A DNA stretch of 64,000 nt from Paraeggerthella hongkongensis. Its GTDB lineage: Bacteria; Actinomycetota; Coriobacteriia; Coriobacteriales; Eggerthellaceae. Where the stretch lies: positions 62,001 through 126,000 of the forward strand of contig NZ_QICD01000002.1 of the NCBI RefSeq assembly GCF_003726035.1. The letters run 5' to 3'. This document shows positions 7,226-16,221 of the stretch, in pieces. The notes under the pieces are model-generated. The model was not told the origin of the DNA, did not search any database, and worked only from the letters and a program-made list of their open reading frames with translations. A program made the position numbers and the translations under genes. Each line of letters begins with the position of its first letter. The first letter of the stretch is position 1.

Positions 7226-9754
7226 TTACTCCTCCGGACCCGACGCGTCGTTCGCTTCGAACGCTTTCAGCGTTTCGAGCTCCATGGCGTCTACCAGCAC
7301 TTCGCGGGGCTTGCTGCCGTTCGGCGGCCCCACGACGCCTTTTTCCTCCAGCATGTCCATTATACGGCCAGCGCGCGAATAACCCACCTTGAGACGGCGC
7401 TGGATGTTCGACGTGGATCCCAAGCCGCTCGACACCACGATGTCTGCAGCCTCCCAGATGAGCGGATCGTCCGAAAGCCCCGAGCCGCCGCTGCCGTCGG
7501 GCTGCGAGGCTCCCAAGGTGATGAGATTCGTTTGCAGGATCTCGGAATGATACTCGGGCTCGCCCTGCTCTTTGAGCATGTCCACCACGGCATTGATCTC
7601 GTCTTCCGAGACGTAGCAGCCCTGGATTCGCTGAGGCTTGGCGTATTCGGGCTTCGACAGCAAAAGGTCGCCCAAGCCGATCAGGTTCTCGGCTCCGGGC
7701 GTGTCCAGCACCACGCGGCTGTCGATGCCCGACGCCACGTTGAACGCGATGCGGTTCGTGATGTTCGCCTTGATGAGGCCTGTGACCACGTTCGTGGACG
7801 GACGCTGCGTGGCCACGATCAGGTGGATGCCCGCCGCACGCGCCAGCTGCGCGATGCGGCTGATGGAGAACTCCACCTCTTTGCCCACGTTCATCATGAG
7901 GTCGGCAAGCTCGTCGATGATGATCACGATGTAAGGCAGTTCGCCGCCCAGGTCGTTGGCGGGAGGCTCCTCGCCCGCTTCCGCAGCACGCTCGGCCTCG
8001 GCTTGCGCCGCTTGCACCTTGGCGTTGTACTGCCCGATATTGCGCGCGCCTACCTTCGAGAACACCTTGAGGCGGCGCTCCATTTCCGCCACGCCCCATG
8101 ACAGGGCGCTAGCCGCCTCGCGCGGCTCGGTCACCACGGGCACGTACAGATGGGGAATGCCGTTGTAGGGCGTGAACTCAACGCGCTTGGGGTCGATCAT
8201 GATGAAACGCACCTCGGACGGCGTCGCGCGCATGAGGATGGACATGATCATCGCATTGATGGACACCGATTTACCCGAGCCCGTGGTGCCGCCGATAAGC
8301 AGGTGCGGCATCTTGGCCAGGTCGGACACGATGGAGCGCCCTTCCACGTCCTTGCCGATCACGATTTGGAGCGGCCCGGCGGGCGCGTCTTTGATGACAT
8401 CGCCCAGAAGCACGCTTTGGCGGGTTCGGTTCGGCACCTCGATGCCCACGTAGTTCGTCCCGGGAATGGGTGCGAAGATGCGCACGCCCGGAGCGGCCAG
8501 CGCAAGCGCGATGTCGTCCTCGAGCGCCGTAATGCGGCTCACGCGCACGCCGGCGGGCAGGTCGACCTTGAACAGCGTGACCGTAGGCCCGGCCACCCAG
8601 CCCACCACTTCCGCGAATATCTGGAAGCTCTCGAGCGATTCCTGCAGGCAGGCCGCAGTCTCCTTCAGTTCGACGTCCGACGCGACGTCCTTCTTCGCGT
8701 TCTTGGACGTGGCCAACAAGCTCATGGGAGGAAGCTCGAAGCCGTCTTCAGGGCGCGGAGCGGCCAACGGCGTGCTCGAACCCGACGAGGGCTTCGGCAT
8801 GGAGGCGGTAGCATCAGCCTCGCGCTCGTGCTTGCGGCCAAGCTTGCGCGTAAGCGTCTGGGGAGCCTCTCCTGCCGTATCGGCGGCGGGGCCTACGCGC
8901 CCGATGGCTTGCGTGGCCAGGGACTGCGAGCTGCGGCGAGCCTTCGAGGACCGCTCCTTTTCGGCTTTGCTGCCCTTAGGAAGCACGTTGGTGGCCCCCT
9001 GCGAGAATGCGTCGCCCATCGTGGGAACGACGGGGATCTTCGAGCTTGCCGAGCGCTTGACGCGCGCGAAGGGCGGTGCAGCCAGCACGTCGTCGCCCTC
9101 CCCTGCTGCCGCCGCGCGCGCGTCCTGCACGCGCTCGATGAGCTTGGAAAGGGAGAAGCCGATGACGATCAACCCGGCCAAGATCACGCCGAGCATGATA
9201 ATGCATGATATGACCTGGCCGAACAGACGAAGGCCAACCCAGGCGATGCCGGCACCCACGTATCCGCCGCGCGAAACGAGCTCCGCCTCGACGAACAGGC
9301 GATCGACGGCGTCAGGAACCTGTTCAGGCGTGAACAGGGCAAGCAGCACGAGCACCGCCACGAATATCATGACCAACCCCACCGTCACTCGCAAGGGAAC
9401 GCGCTCGCGCTCGAACCGAGCTAGAAAGCTCGCCCCTACGACCAGCAGGAAGAACGGCAGAATGTACGCGCCCAACCCCAGCAGCAGATGCAGGGCGCTC
9501 GAAACGAACGAGGTCACCACCGCGTCGGAAGGCAGAACAGCCGTCACGAACAAGACGATGCCCGCAATGGCGAACGCGACGCCGGTGATGTCGCGACGCA
9601 CGCGATCGTCGAACAGGCGCCGCTCGTCGGCCGCCGCCTTCGCGCGGCTCGAAGAGTTCTTGCCGCCGCGCTTCTCTGCGGGCGAAGCGGCACGTCCCTT
9701 TGACTTCGAAGCCGCTGCCTTAGATTTCGATGTGGTTGATGAGTTCCGGGCCAC
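7226..9754 (-). CDS. ftsK: DNA translocase FtsK/SpoIIIE
   Basis: Septum-located motor that pumps chromosomal DNA during division. The 842-residue protein starts with a Lys/Ser/Ala-rich tail, then about four membrane segments (residues ~55-205). A variable linker (~215-340) precedes the motor: Walker A GTTGSGKSVS (~475-484) and Walker B VIIIDELADLMM. The C-terminal winged-helix gamma domain (~765-835; DIVVSSGLGSTSNIQRRLK) reads polar DNA signals. The start is GTG with an AAGGAG site. The linker is short compared with E. coli FtsK, as usual for actinobacterial and firmicute versions. Confidence 0.97.
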   Translation of the reverse strand: MARNSSTTSKSKAAASKSKGRAASPAEKRGGKNSSSRAKAAADERRLFDDRVRRDITGVAFAIAGIVLFVTAVLPSDAVVTSFVSSALHLLLGLGAYILPFFLLVVGASFLARFERERVPLRVTVGLVMIFVAVLVLLALFTPEQVPDAVDRLFVEAELVSRGGYVGAGIAWVGLRLFGQVISCIIMLGVILAGLIVIGFSLSKLIERVQDARAAAAGEGDDVLAAPPFARVKRSASSKIPVVPTMGDAFSQGATNVLPKGSKAEKERSSKARRSSQSLATQAIGRVGPAADTAGEAPQTLTRKLGRKHEREADATASMPKPSSGSSTPLAAPRPEDGFELPPMSLLATSKNAKKDVASDVELKETAACLQESLESFQIFAEVVGWVAGPTVTLFKVDLPAGVRVSRITALEDDIALALAAPGVRIFAPIPGTNYVGIEVPNRTRQSVLLGDVIKDAPAGPLQIVIGKDVEGRSIVSDLAKMPHLLIGGTTGSGKSVSINAMIMSILMRATPSEVRFIMIDPKRVEFTPYNGIPHLYVPVVTEPREAASALSWGVAEMERRLKVFSKVGARNIGQYNAKVQAAQAEAERAAEAGEEPPANDLGGELPYIVIIIDELADLMMNVGKEVEFSISRIAQLARAAGIHLIVATQRPSTNVVTGLIKANITNRIAFNVASGIDSRVVLDTPGAENLIGLGDLLLSKPEYAKPQRIQGCYVSEDEINAVVDMLKEQGEPEYHSEILQTNLITLGASQPDGSGGSGLSDDPLIWEAADIVVSSGLGSTSNIQRRLKVGYSRAGRIMDMLEEKGVVGPPNGSKPREVLVDAMELETLKAFEANDASGPEE

Positions 9755-9814
9755 GCCCCGCTCCTTCGTGCTGCATTTGATCTACGTTTGATGAGTTCGT
9801 TTTTCGTCGGCGAG

Positions 9815-9843
9815 GGCCGCATGCGCCCAAGGCACATGCGGCC
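9815..9843 (-). terminator. Possible terminator hairpin after RNase J
   Basis: Inverted repeat GGCCGCATG / CATGCGGCC with an 11-base loop in the gap between the RNase J stop and the ftsK start. There is no clear T-tract, so assignment is tentative. Confidence 0.4.
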
Positions 9844-9851
9844 ATTATAGC

Positions 9852-11756
9852 TTAAACCTCCAGCAAATTTACAATTACCATGGGGCGCGTCTTCGTGCGC
9901 TCCCACAGCAGCGAAAGGAGCGCGTCGCGCGCGGCCTTCTTGATCTCTTTAACGCCGCCATCCTTGGAAAGCGCGCGCCCGATGGCGTTCTTCACCGTAG
10001 TCTGAGCTTCGCGGACCAGGTAGTCGTCGTCTCCGCCCGTGATGCCGTGCATCTCGACCTGCACCGCTCCCGCCACGGACTTCTTCTTCCCCGAAACCGC
10101 CGCGGCCACGGCGGCGAATCCCTGCGCCGCAAGCGCGCTGCGCTCGTCGAGCACGCCCTGGGACGTATCGCCCACCGACAGCCCGTCCACGAACACGATG
10201 CCCGACTGGACGATCTCGCCGCGACGGACGCCGCGAGAGGTCAGCTCAAGGCTTTCGCCGTTTTCGCAGATGAACACATTGTCCGCGGGAACCCCGGTCG
10301 CCTCCGCCAAACGCGCATGAGCGCGCAGGTGCGTGGCCTCGCCGTGAACGGGCATGAACGCCTTGGGCTGCACGATGGAAAGAACGAGCTTCAGCTCCTC
10401 CGCTCCCGCATGGCCGGACACGTGCACGCGGGCACGGTTCTTGTCATACACGTCGGCGCCGATCTTCGCAAGCGAGTTGATGACGCGCGTCACGGCCTTC
10501 TCGTTGCCGGGAACCGGCGTGGCGGACACGATGACGGTGTCCCCTTCGTCTATGGAGATGGTGCGATGGTCGCCGTTGGCGATGCGCGCCAGGGCGGAAA
10601 GGGGCTCGCCTTGGCTGCCGGTGCACATGATGACAACCTGATCTGCGGGAATGCCTTTAAGATCGTACGCATCCACGATGTCGGTGTCGCTGATGTCCAG
10701 ATAGCCCAGACGACGCGCGATATCGGTGTTCTGGATCATGGAACGGCCCGTGACCACCACCTTGCGCCCGTTGGCGACCGCCGCATCGCAGATCTGCTGC
10801 ATGCGATGGATATGGCTCGCGAACGATGCGATGATGACGCGGCCCTTCGCCTGGGAGATGATCTTCGCCAGTTCCTTGCCCACTTCAGCTTCAGAGGGCG
10901 TGAAGTTCGGGTTCTGGGCATTGGTGGAATCGCTCATCATGAGGTCCACGCCCATGCTGCTGAACTTCGAAAGCGCCCCGAAATCGGTGGTCACGCCGTC
11001 GATGGGGGTCTGGTCCAATTTGAAGTCGCCGGTATGCAGCACGTTGCCGGCCGGACTCTGGAAGAACACGCCCACCGCGCCCGGGATGGAGTGGTTCACG
11101 GCGAAGAACTCGGCGGTGAAGCAGCCCAGCTTGACCTGGTCGCCCGGTTTGACTTCCACGAGCTTGGCGTTCTTGATCCTGTGCTCGGCGAACTTGCCCT
11201 CGATCAAGCCGAGCGTCATCTTCGTGCCGTAAATGGGAACCTGGCGGTCCAAGTCCTTCATCAAGTACGGCAGCGTGCCGGTGTGGTCCTCGTGCCCGTG
11301 CGTGATGATGATGCCGCGCAGCTTGTCGGCGTTCTGCAGCACGTAGGTGTAGTCGGGCAGGATCAGATCAACGCCCGGATGATTGTCGTCGGGAAACATC
11401 AGGCCGGCATCGTCGAGCACCATGTCGCCTTTGCACTCGAACGCGGTCATGTTCTTTCCGATGGCGTCAAGGCCTCCTAGGGGGATGATCTTGAGCGTGG
11501 CGTTCGGGTCCTTTTCGGGCGACGCGAAGTTGCGGCGCGCGTTCTGCTGGCCCGTCCCCGTAGTGCGACGGTTTCCGGAGCCCTCTTTCGAAAGCTGCGG
11601 ACGCTGGCGGTCCAGCTTCACATGCTTGTACGAACGCGTTTTCTCGTTCGTCTGCGCCTTCCCGCCCTCGGCTTGAGCGTTCCCGCCGTTTTGACGGGGC
11701 TCGGTTTTGCGCGCACGACCGTTTCCGCGTTGCGCGCGCGGCTTGTTTTCTTCCAT
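9852..11756 (-). CDS. rnj: Ribonuclease J
   Basis: Metallo-beta-lactamase/beta-CASP exo- and endoribonuclease for RNA maturation and decay. The first ~85 residues are a basic, disordered extension rich in R, N, K and Q, typical of actinobacterial RNase J. The catalytic motif HGHEDHTG is at ~155-162, followed by VNHSIPGA and HTGDFKLD. The beta-CASP part has DSTNAQNPNFTPSE and SHIHRMQQI, and the C-terminal domain ends in ERTKTRPMVIVNLLEV. I prefer the ATG at 11756 (MEENK) because AAAAGGA lies five bases upstream, although two in-frame ATGs sit at 11774 and 11771. Confidence 0.95.
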   Translation of the reverse strand: MEENKPRAQRGNGRARKTEPRQNGGNAQAEGGKAQTNEKTRSYKHVKLDRQRPQLSKEGSGNRRTTGTGQQNARRNFASPEKDPNATLKIIPLGGLDAIGKNMTAFECKGDMVLDDAGLMFPDDNHPGVDLILPDYTYVLQNADKLRGIIITHGHEDHTGTLPYLMKDLDRQVPIYGTKMTLGLIEGKFAEHRIKNAKLVEVKPGDQVKLGCFTAEFFAVNHSIPGAVGVFFQSPAGNVLHTGDFKLDQTPIDGVTTDFGALSKFSSMGVDLMMSDSTNAQNPNFTPSEAEVGKELAKIISQAKGRVIIASFASHIHRMQQICDAAVANGRKVVVTGRSMIQNTDIARRLGYLDISDTDIVDAYDLKGIPADQVVIMCTGSQGEPLSALARIANGDHRTISIDEGDTVIVSATPVPGNEKAVTRVINSLAKIGADVYDKNRARVHVSGHAGAEELKLVLSIVQPKAFMPVHGEATHLRAHARLAEATGVPADNVFICENGESLELTSRGVRRGEIVQSGIVFVDGLSVGDTSQGVLDERSALAAQGFAAVAAAVSGKKKSVAGAVQVEMHGITGGDDDYLVREAQTTVKNAIGRALSKDGGVKEIKKAARDALLSLLWERTKTRPMVIVNLLEV

Positions 11757-11798
11757 ATCATTCCTTTTCATCATGCGCGCGCATCAGCGCATACGCAA

Positions 11799-11819
11799 GG
11801 AGCCGGGAGACCCGGCTTC
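11799..11819 (-). terminator. Probable terminator hairpin after dapA
   Basis: GGAGCCGGG and CCCGGCTTC arms around a three-base loop, about 90 bases past the dapA stop and before the RNase J start. One G-U pair in the stem; weak T-tract. Confidence 0.4.
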
Positions 11820-11908
11820 CTCGCGCGAAGCCTGAACCAAAACGGCCAGCTTCTACGCTTCCGCACGTCGCGGCTATGTCAATGCGTCGTGACCGACGCT
11901 ACATTCCT

Positions 11909-12802
11909 TTATTGCAGTACGCCCGTCTCGCGCATGATCTGCGCCAAACGCTCGGACTGTTCGGGCGTCGCGTCCACCAGAGGAAGACGGACGCCGCCTA
12001 CGGGGAAGTCAAGCAGGCGAAGCGCCTCTTTGACGAGGATCGGGTTCGAGGTCTCGAACAGGCCCGTCATAAGCGGCATGAGACGCTCGTTGGCAGCGGC
12101 GGCCGCCTCCCAATCGCCAGCGGCGCACAGATCGACGATTTCCTTCATGCGAGCAGGCGCCACGTTGCCGATCGTCGAGATAACGCCGGCACCGCCCATC
12201 TGCATGATATCGAACGTGGCCGAGTCATCTCCCGAATATACGTCGAAGCCTTCGGGGGCAGCGTCGACGATGGCCTTTACCTGGTCCATCCTGCCCGACG
12301 CTTCCTTCACGGCTACCACGTTGTCGAATTCATTGGCCAGACGCAGCGTGGTTTCCGCCTCCATGTTGACCACGCAACGACCCGGGATGTTGTACAAGAT
12401 GATAGGCAGCTCCACCGAACCCGCGATGGCGCGAAAGTGCTGGTAGATGCCCTCTTGCGGCGGCTTGTTGTAGTACGGCACCACGCACATGAAGCCATCG
12501 ACGCCAAGTCCTGCGACATCGCGCGCGAAGTCCACCGTGTCTGCAGTGCAGTTGTCGCCAACGTTGGCGATGACGGGAACGCGCCCGCCCACCGCCTCCA
12601 CCACCGCGCTGAACAGCTTCATCTTCTGCGGGTAGAACACCGTCGGGCTCTCGCCCGTGGTGCCGTTGATGATGAGCGAATCGCTGCCGCCATCGACCAG
12701 ACGAACGGCAAGGGCCTGCGCTTTATCGAGGTCCAGTTCGCGGTTCTCATCGAAGGGCGTCACCATAGCCGGAATCATGCGACCGAAACGGGGCTGCGAC
12801 AT
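11909..12802 (-). CDS. dapA: 4-hydroxy-tetrahydrodipicolinate synthase
   Basis: First committed enzyme of lysine/diaminopimelate synthesis, condensing pyruvate with aspartate semialdehyde. The 297-residue TIM-barrel protein has the substrate motif NGTTGESPT (~45-53), the catalytic tyrosine in LYNIPGRC and the Schiff-base lysine in VAVKEASG. I moved the start to the ATG at 12802 (MSQPRF) because AAGGTGAGGAG sits just upstream; an open frame extends to 12835. dapB lies directly upstream, giving a dapB-dapA pair that supplies meso-diaminopimelate for peptidoglycan. Confidence 0.97.
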   Translation of the reverse strand: MSQPRFGRMIPAMVTPFDENRELDLDKAQALAVRLVDGGSDSLIINGTTGESPTVFYPQKMKLFSAVVEAVGGRVPVIANVGDNCTADTVDFARDVAGLGVDGFMCVVPYYNKPPQEGIYQHFRAIAGSVELPIILYNIPGRCVVNMEAETTLRLANEFDNVVAVKEASGRMDQVKAIVDAAPEGFDVYSGDDSATFDIMQMGGAGVISTIGNVAPARMKEIVDLCAAGDWEAAAAANERLMPLMTGLFETSNPILVKEALRLLDFPVGGVRLPLVDATPEQSERLAQIMRETGVLQ

Positions 12803-12893
12803 GCTCGTGCTCCTCACCTTGCTGCGATGCGACACCGTGCCGCACGCTCGTCCTACATCTTGTTCAAACCATCATTATGCCACGACGCAAGCG

Positions 12894-13667
12894 TCATGAC
12901 ATGAAGTTCTCCAAACCTACAATGAGACCCTCGCGCGCACCTACGCTGCGGATGCCCAGCAGCACGCCCGGCATGTACGACGTGCGATCCCACGAATCAT
13001 GGCGAATCGTCAGCGTCTGACCGAGCGATCCGAACATGACCTCCTGACTTGCCACGTAGCCCATCGAGCGCACCGCATGCACGGGAACGCCCTCGACGAG
13101 CGCGCCGCGCGCACCCTCCATGCCCTCCATCTCGGTTTCGCGACCCGGAGCCTCGCTTGCGCGCCCGCCGCGGGCTTGTGCGATGATCTGCGCCGTGCGC
13201 ACGGCCGTTCCCGAAGGAGCGTCCTTCTTGTTGCAGTGATGGAACTCGATGACCTCGGCCTCTGGGAAATACGGAGCCGCCGCCTTCGCGAACTCCATCA
13301 TGAGCACCGCGCCCGTGGTGAAGTTGGGGGCGTAGAACAGGCACGTGCCCGGTGCTGCCGATGCGGCAAGCTCCTCGAGCACCTGGTTCGAAAGCCCCGT
13401 GGTGCCCACGACGCAGTCGACGCCGGCCGGAAGGGCCGCCCGCAGGTTGTCGGCCACCACGTTCGGTTGCGTGAAGTCCACCAGCACGTCGAACGCAGCA
13501 CCTTCGAGCGCCTCGGAAACGTTCGCGAACACAGGCTGCGAAGCGTCGAGATCCGCTCCGTGCGGATCGATGCCGCAGACGACTTCCATGTCCTCGGCCT
13601 TCCCGACGGCGTCCACCACCGCGGTGCCCATACGTCCCGCGCAACCTGCCACTGCAACTTTGATCAT
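12894..13667 (-). CDS. dapB: 4-hydroxy-tetrahydrodipicolinate reductase
   Basis: NAD(P)H-dependent reductase acting after DapA. The 257-residue product has the Rossmann motif VAVAGCAGRMG at residues ~3-13, the catalytic segment EFHHCNKKDAPSGTA (~155-169; the second His and the Lys are the expected catalytic residues) and a C-terminal DSWDRTSYMPGVLLGI. The ATG at 13667 (MIKVAV) is chosen over longer options because AAAGGAAG precedes it by three bases and the Rossmann motif starts at once. It is followed by dapA after a ~90-base gap. Confidence 0.97.
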   Translation of the reverse strand: MIKVAVAGCAGRMGTAVVDAVGKAEDMEVVCGIDPHGADLDASQPVFANVSEALEGAAFDVLVDFTQPNVVADNLRAALPAGVDCVVGTTGLSNQVLEELAASAAPGTCLFYAPNFTTGAVLMMEFAKAAAPYFPEAEVIEFHHCNKKDAPSGTAVRTAQIIAQARGGRASEAPGRETEMEGMEGARGALVEGVPVHAVRSMGYVASQEVMFGSLGQTLTIRHDSWDRTSYMPGVLLGIRSVGAREGLIVGLENFMS

Positions 13668-13785
13668 GCTCTTCCTTTCCACTTTCGTTTGCAGCATAGT
13701 ACCACGAGCCGGAAAGGAACGGCGCCTTTTCGGCCCATCGGGCCTTCGGCGGCAGGATCGAGCGGCGTCCGCGCAAGAAACTCCG

Positions 13786-16017
13786 TCAGCGGCGCGATGG
13801 CGAACGCCGCGACCAGGCAAGCGCTGCGACCGAGCATGCGGCAAGGGCCGAGCAGACGAAGCCGCCCGCCGCCGCGCCGTCTCCGGTAGCCGCCAAAAGC
13901 AGCCGGGCGCTCCGGTCGCTTTCTTCGCCCTTCCCCACCGCCGCGCTCACGGTCACCTCGACCGTGCCCGGAGTCTCCCGGTAGTTCGACGGGTCGCCCG
14001 GAACGGCAACTGCCTCGTACGCATGCGTTCCCGTCTCTGGCATCAAATCCGGCTGAGTCCAGCGATACGCCGCAGCTGGTCCGGAAATAGCCGAATCGCC
14101 AAGCCGCTGCCCTGCTTCGAGCGGGCTTGCAGAAGGCCGTCCGAAGTCGACCGGCGCCTTTTCAAGAAGCATCCTCACGTTGCATTCGATCGCCTCGGCC
14201 CCTTCTCTTGGCGTATAGAGGGCAGGATATCCTATCTCGTTGAAATCGCAGGCGGGAACGGTTGCCGGGTCCTTCCATTCCCACCTTCCGGCCCCGGGAG
14301 CCGCGAGCGCGTAGTCCGCCAGCGTCTTAGTGGGATCGTACACGCCACCCGTCGCAACCGGCACATCGCAGGTGAGCATCTTCGCAAGGGCGTTGCCGAC
14401 GGTCACCTGCTCGCCCACTACGGAGGCGACTCTGTCAAGCGGAATCCAGTCACCCACCGACTCCTCCATGAAGTAGCTCTGGCCTTCTTCATACGAAATG
14501 TCGGCACCGCCGCCCTCCACGCTGGACTCAGCGGACAAGGCGAAGATTCCGGGAAAGGAGCCGAACTCCACGCGTACCGCAACCGCGACGACGTCACCTT
14601 CCTCGACGGCGAACGCCTCCGACCCCAAATCGATTGTATGATAGCCCCCGTAATCGAGCGTTCGATCCAAGACGGCTTTAAGCTCGCCGCTTGCCGGGTT
14701 TCCCGGATCAGCCGGATTGAGGTACAGCTTCACGGTAACGCGATCGCGAGCGCCATACGTATAGGTTCCCACGGCGCGCACCAGTTCGGTGGAGCGAGCG
14801 GTGTACAGGTTCGCGCAGTACGCCGGCTCGTTCAAGTAAAACACGCGGTCTCCTTTGCCCACTCCGTCGTACTGATAGAAATTGTCGTATTCGTGCAGGG
14901 TTCTCGACGCGCCTCCAGCGCTGGGCTGGTAATCTGCATCCTCCACGATGAACGAGGTTGGCTCGCAAATGCTCTTATCGTAATAAGAAAGGTAGAAGCA
15001 ACCCTCGTCTCCCCATTCCCCGCCCCAGCTGTTCTTGACGATCCATGCGCCGTCGCCTTCGGGCTTCGAGGAAAACCAGTCCGATGGAAAGCCGTCATCC
15101 CATCCGATAATGACGACTTCATGATTCGCTGCCGCGATGCCCCCTTCCCGCTCGATCGGCCTACCGTCGTAGAATGTCGAAAAATGCTCGTCGTTCCAGA
15201 ACGGATCGCTTGCCACGCTTCCGGCGAAGGCGTCGCTGGCATAGTAGCCAACATCCACTGCGCCGTTGTCCATCACGGCCCGTTTAATAGCGGCAAGAGA
15301 GATTCGGTTCACTTCAGACGCCCCATCCCAGCGACCATTCTGCAAGACCAACGGCTCAGGCAGATAGAGGGCTTCGCTAAGGCGCAAGTCCGATCTGGTC
15401 TGCATGCTGGGATCGGGAGCAAGGAACTCCGGCGGCCAAGAGCCTTCGATATGTCCGTACGGAATCGTAGCCTCATCGGTCATGCCATAGCCTCGCGCGA
15501 GCGTCGGAACGGAATAGTTGCGGCTTCCTCCGATGTTGATCGGATCCGACGGAATGAACCAACTGTCGCCCCCTGCATAAAGACTTGCATCCGGGTCGTT
15601 GTTTTTGCCATTGGCGTTGAACCAGGCCAGTTGAGACTCGGAGAGGTCGAGGTCCGAAGACGCCAGCCCCCTCGACAGCGCATTCGACTCCGCGGAACCC
15701 AAAGCGGCGAACGCCCAGCAAGTGCCGAAATAGGATTGATCACGAACGCCGGTCGCCCGTCGCTCGTCGCGAAGGTCGTAAGATGCGGGCAACGCCGCGC
15801 GCGCATCGACGGCATGAGGCGCCCTGAGCCAGGGGTCGCTATAGACCATGGTCGGCCGCCCGTTGATGACCTCCAGGCGCCCTGCCACCTCCAGCCTAGC
15901 CGATACGCCGTTTTCCCCTGCGCCATAGGCGCACGGGATCAGCGCCCCAATGGAGACGAGCACGGCAACGAACAAGGCCGGCACGACCCTTCTCTTCGCC
16001 GTTCGCCCAACACCCAT
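13786..16017 (-). CDS. Papain-family (C1) surface cysteine peptidase with LAATGD sorting-like tail
   Basis: Secreted 743-residue protein. A signal peptide (~9-32, VVPALFVAVLVSIGALIPCA) precedes a C1A peptidase domain (~75-345). The catalytic Cys is in QSYFGTCWAFAALGS, the His in NHEVVIIGWDDGF and the Asn in VKNSWGGEWGDEG. A lectin-like beta domain follows (~360-500) and then a linker that mentions an Ig-like region. The C-terminus reads LLLAATGDGAAAGG, a hydrophobic segment and RRSPSRR: the arrangement of a cell-wall sorting signal with an LAxTG core, the type recognised by class E sortases. No zymogen propeptide is obvious. The ATG at 16017 has GAAGGGGGA upstream. It stands alone between dapB and pnp. 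Substrate unknown. Confidence 0.85.
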   Translation of the reverse strand: MGVGRTAKRRVVPALFVAVLVSIGALIPCAYGAGENGVSARLEVAGRLEVINGRPTMVYSDPWLRAPHAVDARAALPASYDLRDERRATGVRDQSYFGTCWAFAALGSAESNALSRGLASSDLDLSESQLAWFNANGKNNDPDASLYAGGDSWFIPSDPINIGGSRNYSVPTLARGYGMTDEATIPYGHIEGSWPPEFLAPDPSMQTRSDLRLSEALYLPEPLVLQNGRWDGASEVNRISLAAIKRAVMDNGAVDVGYYASDAFAGSVASDPFWNDEHFSTFYDGRPIEREGGIAAANHEVVIIGWDDGFPSDWFSSKPEGDGAWIVKNSWGGEWGDEGCFYLSYYDKSICEPTSFIVEDADYQPSAGGASRTLHEYDNFYQYDGVGKGDRVFYLNEPAYCANLYTARSTELVRAVGTYTYGARDRVTVKLYLNPADPGNPASGELKAVLDRTLDYGGYHTIDLGSEAFAVEEGDVVAVAVRVEFGSFPGIFALSAESSVEGGGADISYEEGQSYFMEESVGDWIPLDRVASVVGEQVTVGNALAKMLTCDVPVATGGVYDPTKTLADYALAAPGAGRWEWKDPATVPACDFNEIGYPALYTPREGAEAIECNVRMLLEKAPVDFGRPSASPLEAGQRLGDSAISGPAAAYRWTQPDLMPETGTHAYEAVAVPGDPSNYRETPGTVEVTVSAAVGKGEESDRSARLLLAATGDGAAAGGFVCSALAACSVAALAWSRRSPSRR

Positions 16018-16126
16018 GCCAGTCCCCCTTCGTCGATTTCACAAGCACGACGATACCATAATTCGCCATGAAGTTCGCATTGCGCATTCGAGCCAGGCGG
16101 TCGATTGACTCGGATTCGAAAGCGAA

Positions 16127-16162
16127 ACGGGCGCCGGCGACCATGCGGTCGCCGGCGCCCGT
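16127..16162 (-). terminator. Strong hairpin terminator after pnp
   Basis: Sixteen-base perfect arms (16127-16142 and 16147-16162) around a four-base loop, ~60 bases beyond the pnp stop; followed on the minus strand by TTTCGCTTTC. Confidence 0.75.
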
Positions 16163-16221
16163 CGTCAAGCGAAATCGCTCAAAGCCTTCGAGCGGCCGCT
16201 TTGGCGGCCTCCCTTGAGAAC

